In this document: in pieces, positions 43,740-55,379 of the stretch
How positions within the stretch are numbered: the first letter of the stretch is position 1
How the letters are laid out: every line of letters begins with the position of its first letter
Program-made: the position numbers and the translations under genes
Notes under the pieces: generated by a model
What the model was told of the DNA's origin: nothing
The model's database searches: none
The model's input: only the letters and a program-made list of their open reading frames with translations
DNA from: Portulaca oleracea
Taxonomy: Eukaryota > Streptophyta > Magnoliopsida > Caryophyllales > Portulacaceae
DNA length: 64,000 nt
Direction of reading: 5' to 3'
NCBI GenBank assembly: GCA_029582165.1
Contig: CM055878.1
Location: forward strand, 1,827,001 to 1,891,000

Positions 43740-44940
43740 CCTTTGGGTCGGACAGGTGCCATTCGTGCCTGGTGGATGATTATGATGCTGTTATTCGTGT
43801 CTGACAACTGTCATTCGTGTCGGACAATTGCCATTCGTGTCTGGCGGATGATGTTGATGCTGTCATTCGTGTCTGACAGCTGTCCTTTATGTTGGACAAT
43901 CGTTATTCGTGTTTGGCGGATGAAGATTTTGTCCTTCGTGTCGGATAGGTGATGATGTTGTCCTTCGTGTCGGACAATCACCATTCGTGTCTGGTGGATG
44001 AAGATTCTGTCCTTCGTGTCGGACGAGTGATGATGTTGTCTTTCATGTTGGACAGTCGCCATTCGTTTATGGCGGATGAAGATTCTGTCCTTCGTGTCGG
44101 ACAGTCGCCATTCGTGTTTGGAGGATGAAAATTCTGTCCTTCGTGTCGGACAGGTGATGATGTTGTCCTTCGCGTCGGACAATCTCCATTTGTGTCTGGC
44201 GGATGAAGATTCTGTCCTTCGTGTCGGACGGGTGATGATGTTGTCCTTCGTGTCAGACAGTCGCCATTCGTGTCTGACAAATGAAGATTCTGTCCTTCGT
44301 GTCGAATAATCGCCATTCGTGTCTGGCGGATGAAAATTCTGTCCTTCGTGTCGGTCATGTAATGATGTTGTCCTTCGTGTCGGACAATCGCCATTCGTGT
44401 CTGGGGATGAAGATTTTGTCCTTCGTGTCGGACGGGTGATGATGTTGTCCTTCTTGTCGGACAGTCGCCATTCGTGTCTGGCGGATGAAGATTCTATCCT
44501 TCGTGTCGGTCAGTCGCCATTCGTGTCTGGCGGATGAAAATTATGTCCTTCGTGTCGGACAGGTGATGATGTTGTCCTTCGTGTCGGACAATCGTCATTC
44601 GTGTTTGGCGGATGAAGATTCTGTCCTTCGTGTCGGACAGGTGATGATGTTGTCCTTCGTGTCGGACAGTCGCCATTCGTGTCTGGCGGATGAAGATTCT
44701 GTCCTTCGTGTCGGACAGTCGCCATTCGTGTCTGGCGGATGAAAATTTTGTCCTTCGTGTCGGACAGGTGATGATGTTGTCCTTCGTGTCAGATAATCAC
44801 CATTCGTGTCTGGCGGATGAAGATTCTGTCCTTTGTGTCGGATGGTTGATGATATTGTCCTTCGTGTCTGACAGTCGCCATTCATGTCTCGCGGATGAAG
44901 ATTCTGTCCTTCGTGTCGAACAGTCGATTCTTGATTGGAT
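43740..44940 (-). repeat. 3'-region tandem array of 49- and 29-bp units
   Basis: A 49-bp unit (GTCCTTCGTGTCGGACAGTC, GCCATTCGTG, TCTGGCGGATGAAGATTCT) alternates or repeats with a 29-bp unit that shares the first 17 bases and ends GTGATGATGTT. One of each makes 78 bp, a multiple of three, so long frames stay open on both strands. These are not genes. Units are very similar in the right half and more degraded at 43,750-43,950. Confidence 0.95.
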
Positions 44941-47867
44941 GCTAGCTTGACCTGCTAGAGTTGGATTAGAGATCGCTCTTAATCTTGCTCTTAGTGATTG
45001 GGAACCACGTCGACCGATCTGAATAAGATGGGTTTTGGGCTTAACCAGCCCCTTGTGTTGCGCTCTAGAGCGACGATGTGGCACTTTTTGCTTCTTTCTC
45101 ATTTTTTCTGTTTTTTTTATTTATTTTCCTGATGTGTAGGTGTGTATGCAACTAACCTACTAGACTCTTACACAAACAATGCATTTTTTTTATACAAATA
45201 TTTATGCACTTACAAATTTATGCATGACTATGGACCTTATGCATGATAAAGTGACTCAATGTACGTGACTCTGACATGACTTATGGATGCAATGCAAATC
45301 TATTATGCTGAGAAAGGACACACACATGATGCTTTATGCTCCTATACATGCAACACTATATGCAGGTAACCCTCCCGACTCTTTATTTAAACAACAACTT
45401 TCTAGGGCAATGTTTTCATAAGACAATGTCTTTCTAAGACATCGATTTTCTAAGGGTCAAGGCCACTTGTGGGGAATTTAAAGAGAATCCAAGATCAGTA
45501 ACATTTCAGTCCATGGGAGAGGGAATGATGGTGGAGGCACTAGGCATGGCGGATTTGCTTCTTGAATGCTCACATAGATAATCTTGATTGCTTGCACATC
45601 TATGTACGACAAGCCCCCGGTTTGGCGTAGACTCTTGATGACATTACTCTACTTTGGAGGGCATCTTGGAGATTTGCAAGCCCTCGATTTGGCGTAGACT
45701 CTTGATGACATTACTCTGCTTTGGAGGGCACCTTGGAGATTTGCAAGCCCTCGGTTTGGTGTGGATTAATGATGACATGAGGCACGGAGACCATGGACGG
45801 AAGGACGCATTGCTTCCTATATTGCACTGATCGAAGTCGAGTATGCCCTTAGTTGTGGGTTTCGGTCTCTCCTTTTGCCTAACTTGCCCAAAGGGTTTTC
45901 AAGTTAGCCTCTCTTTTTTTTTCTTTTCTTTTTCTTTCTTTCTTTTTTCTTTTTTTTTCTTTCTTTTTTTTCTTTCGAGACCACTATTAGGGCACCAATG
46001 GGAATGAAGATGCAGGACCTTGAAGAATGGGGAGTGAATGTCCCTCTTAGAAGCTATCTCCGATAAATGTCTTCAATGATGTTACAAGGGTCGCGCGAGC
46101 CCCCAGTTTAGAGTAGCTTTTGAGTCTGTTCATGATCATGCATGTTGCTGCCAGTTAGCCGATAATATGAAGTGGACGACTTTTGTTCTTGTTGAGAAGC
46201 GAGACACGCTTAGGTGTACTGAGAGTGGGCATTAAGAACATAGCCTCATACTTGCATTAATGACCGAGCTGAAAAAGTCCTCAAAATGGTGAGATGAGAT
46301 GAAAAGGCTAAAAAGGTTGGTTAGAAAGTATTTGGTGAAAGAGATGATGGGAGAGGTATTATTAATGAATTGGATATGGAGACACTTAAGAATGAACGTG
46401 CCTTAAAAAGGAAGGAGAGATGGTCAAATACGATACACATCATCTCTTGGGAAAAGGTTGGAACATGGTTGATGGAATAATGTTCAAGTTTGACAGAAGG
46501 AAAATGGAAAATGGAGGGTAAATGATGGTGATAGAAATCCAGGGTTTCCCTCACCTTTTGCCTAGCCCGCCCAAGTGGGTTTTAGGACTAGCTTTTAATT
46601 TTTTTTTATTCTCTCAAAGGCCAATTTATTCAACGAAAAACGCTCTCTAAAGTAAAAAGTATGAGTCGGGCCTCGAAGAGGTTCTCCTATGTATTCGAGG
46701 TGGAATCAGGCCAGTCGTAGCTCTTCAAGCGCAACTTTGAAGGGTTAGTGCCTCGAGGAAGGCTTAGAGCTTTGAAAAGATAGTTAAGGGTTCATATGCA
46801 GGTTATGGATGGTCATTGAAAGATAGGTAAGGTTATTGAAGGTTGAAAGGTATGATGAGGTGTATGGATGATGAGGTAAAGGTTTGAGATCAATGAGATT
46901 TTTTTTCTGGTGTGCATGACACTTATTTCCGCCTTCTAATTCTTATTCTCCCTCCTTCCTTTTTCTTCCTCAACGTTTTTTGATCTTCCTTTCCCCCCTT
47001 TTTTTTGTTCTCTCTCTCTATTCTTTCGCCATCCCTCTCAACTTTTTGTTTTTCATTTCTTTTGTTTTCCTTTTGTTTTTTTTTTGAACTCCTTTCTTTT
47101 GAACCTCCTTTTTTTCGAACTCCTTCACGGGTTGCCTCCTATTCTCCATTGGTCATAACACACCTTTTGGGTTTGGTTTGATGAATGAAAGGGTTTTGAA
47201 AAGGTTTAGGCTTGATGGAAAAGGCTAGAAATGTAAATAATAGGTAGTAAGTGGTACGTCGAGATGGGATAAAAAGACGAGGGTAATGTGGTTGGTGAAA
47301 TGAAGGCTAGGCGGAAGCCCCCTGTCCTCGGCACACAAGGCTAAGCTGCAAGATTTGTAATGAGGAGCGCTCACTTGAGAGAGGTTATGAGACTTGGTCT
47401 TTCCTGATGACATACTCTCCTTTTACTTAGCCTGCTGGATGAGGGTACAGGCTGATTTCTCTCATCGATTTTATTCTCTCCTTTTACCCGGCTTGCCTCA
47501 ATGAGGTTTTCAAACCGACTACTCTATAGTTTTTCACTCTATTTTTTTATCACTCTTTTTTCTTTTGAATTTCTCTTTTCCTCTCTAACCCTGGATTTAA
47601 GAAAAATGAAAGGATGAGAACGAGGTGTAAGATAAAAATGGAAAGATAAGAGAAGATGAATGGGTTAGACTTGGTTTATAAGGATGTCGAACGAATGAGA
47701 GAACTTTTCAACTCAAGTCAAAAATACAAGCACGAAATTCTGTTCGAGCAAAAATAGCAACAAGAGCAACTAAATTCAAGAAATGAATTATGAACCGACT
47801 CTTTATTCTAGTAGACTCCGGAAAAAAATTAATGCTTGAAAACCAAGGCTGTAGCTAACTCTAGAGC
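44941..47867 (-). other. Tat-type element, long 3' region without pol
   Basis: No protease, RT, RNase H or integrase motif was found on either strand. It contains a roughly 83-bp duplication (GATGACATTACTCT...GCAAGCCCTCG, 45,635-45,770) and TTTCTTTC-rich tracts (45,910-45,975, 46,900-47,130). Confidence 0.65.
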
Positions 47868-47923
47868 TCCATTGATGATATGCCCTCCCTGTCTTCGCAT
47901 GGGGAATCCATGTTCTGTGTGTG

Positions 47924-49330
47924 CTACTTTTGGTAGGGGCAGTTTCCTAACTGGATTATGTCCTCAATCTTGTTCTTCAAAGCCCAACAAATCTCCATAT
48001 CGTGCCCCCGGGATCTATGGTAGTCGCAAAATTTCCCGTCATCCCAATACTTTCCCTTTATTGTTGGCTCGGGTTTCAGTGTTGGTAACTCAACCAAATT
48101 CTTCTTCAGCAACCTGCTTAATTCCTCGGAAGTAGGTAGAGTTAAGAGGCGTAAAATTCTCGTGTTTAGCAGATGGTCTTGAGACAAGGCTCCAATCTTG
48201 AGCATTGGTTTCCACAATATCATTGAAGATCCCCTGACTTAAACTAGCATTTTCCCAGCTTGGTGAGGTGACATTTCTTTCCTTTCGTGCTTCCAGCTTA
48301 GGGCACAACTTCTTCAGATAATCAAAACTTTCCATCACATTAAAGTCCAATTGTTGTGCTAGACTTGGCTCCAAACCACGAACAAAGGTATTTAGCTGCA
48401 TCTCGGTTGGGATGATGTTAGTCACTTGGGATAACTTGGCATGCCATCTCTCATAATAAGTAAGAAATGGTTCATCAGCTCCTTGGCGAATCGCCATAAT
48501 GTCCGACAGAGTCACCTTGTCTTTCTGGATCTTACTATAATGCTCGATAAAGGCTTTCCACAAGGCTGTCCAATCTCCTCGTACCTCCGAAGGAAGGGTG
48601 TAGTACCAATCCAAGGCCTCATCATTCAGCCATGATGGGAAAACCCACTTGTAGTGCTCAGCACCAATACCCCTGAGCGGCATTACCTGATTGAACTCCC
48701 ACACATGATTCGTTGGATTCTCAGATGGATTGAACTTCCTGAGTAGTATATCCATCTTTCCAAAAACATCGACATTGACCTCAGCAGGTGGTTTAAACTC
48801 AACGAACTGAGTAGCAAAAGCGGGCATATGACTTACTGCATTCTTGAGTCTGTCGAGCTGCATTTTTATCTCCTGGATGACAGGGTCATCCTGCAACTTC
48901 ACTTCAGCCTTGATTGGAGCGGCGCGAGGGGTAGCTACTGGTGGTGGCAGCTGCAGCTTTGGGTCATCTGTCATGTGGATGACCACTCCCATGTGGGACT
49001 TTCCCCTATTTTGGCTTTACCTTTATCAACAATAGGCACTGGGCTTGGAACAACATTGTCAAGATCTTCTTCGTCATTGCCCATACCAACATGCATATTG
49101 ACACGCTGCATGGCTTCCAAGACCCCATTCAAGGTCTCCTATTGTTGTTCAATCCTTTTGTTTTGTTGCTCGATGAGTACCTGTTGCCTAGTAATTTGCT
49201 CCTCAACTTTCTCCTCTTGTTGAATGGTAGCAACAGTGATTGACCCATCCACTTTATTGAGTTTCTCCTTCAAGTTCTTCGCCAGTGCAGAGTCGACTTG
49301 GTCCTCACCATTGTTCTTACTTGCGGACAT
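47924..49330 (-). pseudogene. Gypsy (Tat-type) gag, broken
   Basis: The probable start is ATG 49,330 (MSASKNNGEDQVDSALAKNL), followed by a Gln/Glu-rich coiled-coil-like stretch. A stop TAG at 49,141-49,139 and a frameshift near 48,990 precede the main 300-codon block (48,992-48,090). That block carries the Retrotrans_gag pattern: WLNDEALDWYYTLPSEVR, WKAFIEHYSKIQKDK, PFLTYYERWHAKLSQV and LNTFVRGLEPSLAQQL. After another frameshift near 48,110 a zinc-finger-like tail CDYHRSRGHDMEICWALKNK appears, the form common in Tat gag. It would assemble the packaging particle. It is clearly gag and clearly not translatable as one protein. Confidence 0.9.
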
Positions 49331-49691
49331 GTTAAATGGCAGGCAACGAGAAGCTTTGGACCTAGGTGTCGGTAGGATGAAGTTTGGGTTGCGGACTAGA
49401 TGGCCTAACGGTCCTGGGATCCAAGCTAAACTCGAGTCTCCCATTCTGACTAAAGGAAACAACGCACTGTTAAGAGATTGGCCTTTTATTAACCAAAACC
49501 CGACCCGATGAATGCATGTATGACCTAAATGACCTATATGGGACTCCTTAAAAATAACAAATGCCTATATGCTGACTCGGGAGAGAATCACCCAGTACAT
49601 GGGTTTGAATGAGCTAACCGACCTACATGGGACTTCCTAGGATGCAGGATTTCTATATGCCTACTCAAGATGGGTTCACATGTCATAAATT

Positions 49692-50038
49692 CTAGGGTTT
49701 TTGGCCACAAATAATCCGTACTGAGGGCCTTGTGACTGGGAATAATCCAAAGTGACTTTTCAGCCACTGGCAATCTCTGCTTTTTCACTATTTTCTCATA
49801 GCAGTCCAGAGTCAATTTCCGACATCGGAAAGCTGACGTGGCGACCGAAAAGTATGTTTATTCATACTTTAAAAAGGAAATTTCCGGTCGCCACGTCAGC
49901 TTTTCGGTGCCCGAAATTGACTCTGGACTGTTGTCAGAAAATATTGAAAAAGTACACACTGCCAGTGCCGAAAAATGACTTTGGATTATTCTCAGTCACA
50001 AGCCCCTCAGTATGGATTATTTGTGGCAAAAAACCCTA
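49692..50038. mobile_element. Near-perfect fold-back element inside the gypsy element
   Basis: The arms TAGGGTTTTTGGCCACAAAT (left) and its inverse (right, ending GGCAAAAAACCCTA) match for about 150 bp each. They share GACTCTGGACTG and the GGTCGCCACGTCAGCTTT block, leaving only a short centre around 49,850-49,880. No coding. Target duplications are not evident beyond TA. Confidence 0.82.
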
Positions 50039-50567
50039 TATGAGACTTCCTAAAATGTAAATGCCTATATGTTGACCTGGAAAGGCTACCTCATGACATG
50101 GACCTACATTAATCTTCCTAGAAAAAGAAAGACTCACATGATATGACATCACGAGAAAAGACTCAACGACCCATCCATGACATGGGTTTACACTAGACTT
50201 CTTAAAAAAAAGAGGACACTCACATGTTATGCCAACACGAGAAAAGACTCATCCTAGACCTTATATGGGACCTTCTAAAGAAAAAGACACTCATATCCTG
50301 ACTCTTTAAAACAAAAGACTCACCCGTGACCTAGACTCTATAAGAAACGTTCTAAAGACATCTACATCTAGACTCTAAACAAAAAACTCACCCACGACCT
50401 GAGTTTACATTGGGCACCCAAAAACAAGACACACATATTGACTCAAGAAAACAGTCACACGTGACCTGGGTTTACTAGACCACATGTGATACCTCCTAAC
50501 GTGTAAGACACCTATTTACTAACTCAGGGACGCCTAACCTCTATACAACTCTGAGACAAACCACAAC

Positions 50568-50569
<2 letters not shown>

Positions 50570-50602
<33 letters not shown>
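50570..50602. repeat. T33 homopolymer
   Basis: An uninterrupted run of 33 T on the plus strand. It marks the left edge of the 240-bp tandem array. It could be slippage or the tail of a minus-strand retroposed sequence. Confidence 0.9.
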
Positions 50603-50606
<4 letters not shown>

Positions 50607-52440
50607 CAAGAGCATTATAAAGGCCGGATAAAGTCAAACATAGCGAGCCGACATAAGTTGGAAAGCGCAAGTGAGTATTTCTCAATTCTGATGGGCTTAA
50701 ACTACAAGCCGACTATTTTAAGGAGAATCTGTCACTTGAACTAACAAACTTGTGTCAACTCAGGCTAAGTTGGCTATTATGTGGATTAGAATAATGCTTG
50801 ATGGACTGACAACCTGACTTCTATTTACACACTCTTTTTTTTTTTATTTAAGACCCAACATATTTATTTATTTAAACTCATGGAAAGAGGATGTCGTAAA
50901 TGATCGAATAAAGCCATGAAAAGGTGAGTTAAAACAGACTTATAAACTCAATTATTAAATCCAACATGGATGGGCTTACCAACGGGCCGATCATGGATTT
51001 ATTTTCGGACTTGATAATCAAGTTTATAAATTTATTTTCTCTAACCTTGAGACTATCACGCGGGGTAGAACAACACACACTAACTTTGTTTTATCATTAA
51101 TCATTTTCTTTGGACCCAAAATAAGAGAATACTGAGAAGGACCGAATAAAACCATCAAAGGTGAGTTAAAATGAATTGATAAACAAGGCCAATTAACCTT
51201 TAAAACGGATGGGCCTCACAACCAGGCCGACCATAAAATTTAAGGTTAATTAATCGAGTTTATAAACTTATTTTTTCTCAAACCCAATGATTATTATACG
51301 GACTAAAACAATATCTCAAAATTAGGTCCGACTCTAATGAGGACGCAACACACAAACACAAACACGTATTTACACCTAAAAAAGACTCAACAAACTCAAA
51401 CACATAAGAAAGACTCGACAAACTCAAATATGTGGCAAAGACTCGACAAACTCGAACACGTATTTACACCTAACGAAGACTCAACAAATCAAACACGTGA
51501 TACACCAAGTTTTATTTATTTACTCAGGGAAAGCAGATAATGTAGAGGACTGATAAAGTCAACGATAAGCGAGTTATAACTAATTCATAGAGTGAATTGC
51601 CAAATCCAGTATGGTTGGGCCTAACCACGGGCCGACCGTAAGTATGATGGATTTAAGAATTAATTCGATAAATTAATTTACTCAAGCCTAGTGACTATTA
51701 TGCAGTCTAAGACATTATCCACTAACTTTGTTTGATTTATTAGTCAGATTTTTTGGACCTAAGGACAACTAATCATTACAAGAGGCCGAATAAAGTCAAA
51801 CATGGCGAATTAAGCCTAAGTCATGGAGCACAAATCAGTGTTTCTCACTTCGGATGGGCCCCATCCACAGGTCGGCCATTTTAAGGAGAATCCGTAATTT
51901 GGCTACCGACTCAGACTTAATTCGAGCTATATTGACTGCCATGCGGACTAAAATAACGATTGACATGACCGACGACCATTCTTTCTACTTCATTATTTAT
52001 TTATTTAATTACCGGAAAGCAGGTATCATAAAGGACTGAATAAAACCAACAACGGGCGAGTTATATTTGATTTATGGACTTAATTGCCAAATATGATATG
52101 GTTGGGCCTAACCACGGGCTGGCCATAAGTGTGACAGATTCGATAATTAACTCGATACATTAATTTACTCTAGCCCGGTGATTATTATGCAGACTAAGAC
52201 TTTACCTACTAACTTTGTTTTGATTTTAATCAGGTGGACCTTCGTTGAGAAGATGTCGTAAAGGGTCATATAGAATCATCAAAGGTGAGTTTAGTTTACT
52301 TTATGAACCAAGAAAATTAACCTTTATAGATAAATGGGCCCAACCACTGGGTTGACCATAATTTTTGAGGTTAATTAACTTAGTTGGTAAACATGACTCT
52401 TCTCAGCCCAGTGACTACTACACGAACTAAAACAATACTT
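50603..52440 (-). repeat. Degenerate ~240-bp tandem array in the gypsy leader
   Basis: A unit containing GG(A/C)C(G/T)(G/A)ATAAA, then GCGAGTT/GTGAGTT, then GATGGGCC/GTTGGGCC, an inverted GGCCGACCATA, and later TAACTTTGTTTTGATTT recurs with starts near 50,622, 50,905, 51,145, 51,555, 51,790, 52,035 and 52,265. Most spacings are 230-280 bp; one gap is longer. It lies between the primer site and gag, and units are well diverged. Confidence 0.75.
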
Positions 52441-52964
52441 CATTACTTCTAAACTTGGGTCGACTCTTTACAACGAATTTAAACACAGAGCACATAGCAT
52501 ACATATGAACAAGGGGTATCCTAAACCAAGGATCTATGTACAAAAGGGGTTTATTGGCTGGATAAGGCTTAGCGGCTCATGTACTCGCCCTGGTGCATTC
52601 TTGTTGTACAGGCAACTTGAATGTGTGGGGTGTTGCTCTTGGAGGCTTGAGTGGAGACCTCGTAGAGTGATGCATGAGTGGATGTGGTGACTAATGCTCT
52701 CTCGGTGTAAAGGCACCAATTGAGTATAGCTGGACCGGCATCCCATGGGTTATTTTTTTGTGGTTGAAAAGAAAAAACCAAATACCGCCGATTTACGTGT
52801 TCCTACGACATATTACATGTCAAGGGAGTGCCGCAGTATATGCAATGCATTATGCCTAAAAAGAATGACTTAATAATATAAAGTAAAAATTTATTTTCCT
52901 TCCAAAAAAATTTAAAGCACACTAAACTATTTTCAAGTTTTACCCACTTTAGAAAAACTCCCTA

Positions 52965-52983
52965 GTGTAGTCGCCAAAAATCC
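52965..52983 (-). other. Primer-binding site of the Tat-type element
   Basis: The minus strand reads GGATTTTTGGCGACTACACTAGGGAG from the LTR edge (quoted in parts: GGATTTT, then TGGCGACTACACTAGGGAG). Tat/Ogre elements use a tRNA-Arg primer with a TGGCGACTC-GCTGGGGA-type site; here three positions differ. Confidence 0.65.
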
Positions 52984-54629
52984 TGTGGACATTTTTCCTC
53001 GCCGTTCGGGCTTCCGAACATCCACGTTTGGATTGGGGTGTTATTCGTTGATTTGTGCTGGGGTTTAACCTTTGAAAACTCTTTAAGGAAATCTATCTTA
53101 TATTTCATGAATAATGCTTTGCAAAATCACTCTCCCTTTACTTACTCATTTTATAAGTCATGGAATTAAACCTTTAAGAGTGAACATCCACTTGTTCTCA
53201 ACTCTTCTAAATTTAACCCCATTTGCTCATTTAAATGTTAGGCTCTGAAGAGAGTGATTTATGCAACCATTATTTAGAAATATAAGAAATAAAACCCTAA
53301 AGTTGCATCGATACATTGTAAAACCATGTTAACCATAGTTTGTGCAATCCTCGATGTGTTTTAGTTCGAAATGGGAGTCGCCACCCGACTTTTTAAGGGA
53401 AAAGCCAAGACAAAACCAAAAGGAAAATAAAGAAAGACTCCGCCTGCGAAACCCAAGAATGGATTCGGGGGTAAGGCTACGAACTTGAAAAGTAAACTTT
53501 AAGAGTTCGCCTCTCACAAAAGGAAAGACTCTATTAAAAGTTTAAAGATGTGCATTTGATAAAGTTTGGAAGGGAAATAAATAAGAACTTTCTGGAATTA
53601 CTTCATTGAACATGCAACAAATAAGAATGAAAGAAAATACATGTACACTTTATTTACATAAAAAGTAAACAATTAAAAGCTTATATTGTGACCTTTCTTT
53701 CGGGAAGCCTTGCCTAGCATTTGAAGTAGCTCCTTTGAATGCCTTGAATCACCCTCTTGAAGATGCCAAACTAGTGCTAAAAGTGGATGGAAAAGGGGAT
53801 AAAAAGGCTCTTTTTGTGGGTTTTTGGGATAGTAGAAAGATAGGCTTTTTATGGAGTTTTTAGGGTTTTATGGAAGATTTATGTAGGGAGGAAGAATGAT
53901 AGGATAAGAGTATGGATTATAGGATTAAGAAAGTAAATATATGGAGATTAGGATGGTAAGAAAAAGATGGAAAGGTGATAGGAAAAAGGGTGGTAGAATA
54001 ATGATAGGATGGAGAGATTATAGAAATGAGAGAATTGAGAGACGGAGGATGAAAAAGTAGGAGAAGAATGAGTGAATGAGTTGGTGAGTTTGGCTTCAAG
54101 AGAGGTAGTATTTATAGGCTTAGAAGAGGCTTGAACATACATGCACATACATGCATTCTCCACATTCGTAATTCCAAGATGATTAAGGGGGTGTATATAG
54201 GTGGACGGTAGTGTGAAGAGATGACTTTGGGTGTGAATGAATTAAAGGCCGATCGACCTATAGAGAGGGGAGGGATTTATTTGCTAGAATCCATGCACCT
54301 TTGGACGGTAGACATTTGAATAAAACACATGCGAAATCCCCCTATTCACACTTAGACGGTAGGAGCTTTATTTGTTATTTTTGGATGCTTTTGGATGCTT
54401 TTGCTAGGCTTTGAACTTGAGACCTCTTGGCACGTGGCATGCATGGCTTGGCTTCCCTTATTTTCTAATTTCCTAATAAAAATACATAAAAAAGGAAGTA
54501 ATTAAAATTACATTAAAAAGTATATAAAATTTATGCTAAAATCTAGCTTATCCACTGACTTCTCCTTTATTTTTGCTTCATTATATATAGTTATGCTATA
54601 CATTTATGTGCCAAAATCCGGTGTCTACA
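52984..54629 (-). repeat. 5' LTR of the Tat-type element
   Basis: It matches 41,753-43,422 along its whole length, with small deletions such as one CCTCCT-side segment near 54,170. The minus-strand TATA box CTATAAATACTACC lies at about 54,118-54,105. Confidence 0.95.
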
Positions 54630-54634
54630 GCAAG

Positions 54635-54918
54635 CACCGGTTGGAATTTCAAAAATGGAGAATGATTGTGTTTTTGGAACTTGGACTGACATCAAAAACA
54701 GCAGCCTCCCAACCCTTTCCTCACTCATCTCTCTCTTTCTTTCTCACGTTATGTACCCTAAAATAAAACTAAAAGACAAATTCTAGCCAATCACATTTAA
54801 GGGCCTACCTTAAAAATAAAAATAAAACACTTAATTTATCACCACCCTTGATTTGTGAATGAATGGCTAGGATATTTCCTTCTTCTCTTCTCACAAAAAG
54901 TCTCTTCTCATTAAATAA

Positions 54919-54922
<4 letters not shown>
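54635..54922. repeat. Right terminal inverted repeat, outer part
   Basis: It continues the right arm after the nested gypsy element. CACCGGTTGGAATTTCAAAA is complementary to 35,598-35,617, and the arm ends with CTCTTCTCACAAAAAGTCTC. Confidence 0.9.
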
Positions 54923-54965
<43 letters not shown>

Positions 54966-54968
<3 letters not shown>

Positions 54969-55362
54969 AAATTGGATGGTAATATACCGACCTTTAGGGG
55001 TGTTGAATAGCAATATACCGACCTTCACTTTTGGAAAGTAATATCACTGACCTTTATAGTTTAGTGACATTAATGTACCTTCAAGGATTTGCACCCTAAA
55101 AATTAACAACAAAACTAACCCCTTAATCCTAAAAATACCGAATACAAACACTCAACACCCCTAAAAATACCTAAAAATGGCACCGGTCTTTTTGCACCGC
55201 CTGCCACGTCAGACCGTCCACCGATTCGCCGTCCAGAAAATCCTTGAAGGTATATTAATGTCACCAAACTATAAAGGTCAGTGATATTATTGTCCAAAAG
55301 TGAAGGTCGGTATATTGTCATTCAACACCCCTAAATGTCGGTATATTACCATCCAATTTTCC
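54966..55362. mobile_element. Fold-back MITE, GGGAAATTGGAT family
   Basis: It starts GGGAAATTGGATGGTAATAT and ends with the inverse ATTACCATCCAATTTTCC. The arms are complementary for about 130 bp with ATACCGACCTT blocks repeated inside each arm. Both flanks are TA repeats. It shares the terminal 12 bp and target type with the element at 11,355. Confidence 0.82.
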
Positions 55363-55379
55363 ATATATATATAAGAATA

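Larger units (their letters stand above)
41753..54629 (-). mobile_element. Tat/Ogre-type gypsy retrotransposon, gag only, 12.9 kb
   Basis: The two LTRs (1,670 and 1,646 bp) run TGTGGACATTTTTCC...GGTGTCTACA on the plus strand and are flanked by a perfect GCAAG duplication (41748-41752, 54630-54634). On the minus strand the right LTR is the 5' LTR. A primer-like TGGCGACTACACTAGGGAG lies beside it, and the tract AAAGTGGGGGCTCTC lies beside the left (3') LTR. Both are typical of Tat/Ogre elements. Inside are a long leader with a tandem array, a broken gag, no recognisable pol, and a second tandem array near the 3' LTR. It would depend on an autonomous relative. Confidence 0.93.
35331..54922. mobile_element. 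Mutator-like element with 1.6-kb inverted repeats
   Basis: The left arm 35,331-36,945 is reverse-complementary to 40,398-41,752 plus 54,635-54,922, nearly base for base. Ends read GGGACTTTTTGTGAGAAGAG and GAGACTTTTTGTGAGAAGAG. The net length without the nested gypsy element is about 6.7 kb. Long arms, GGGA/GAGA ends and a FAR1-type transposase remnant point to a Mutator-like (MULE) element. The exact outer ends and 8-11-bp duplication cannot be fixed because the flanks are microsatellites. The near-identical arms suggest fairly recent amplification or arm conversion. Confidence 0.78.

Noticed and set aside
43743..45102. Several 60-138-codon frames on both strands
   Set aside because: Products of the 49/29-bp tandem array, open only because the 78-bp period keeps frame.
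54170..54200. Apparent major rearrangement between the two Tat-type LTRs
   Set aside because: It is only a small deletion relative to 42,935-42,965 (about 15-25 bp) and does not change the LTR layout.
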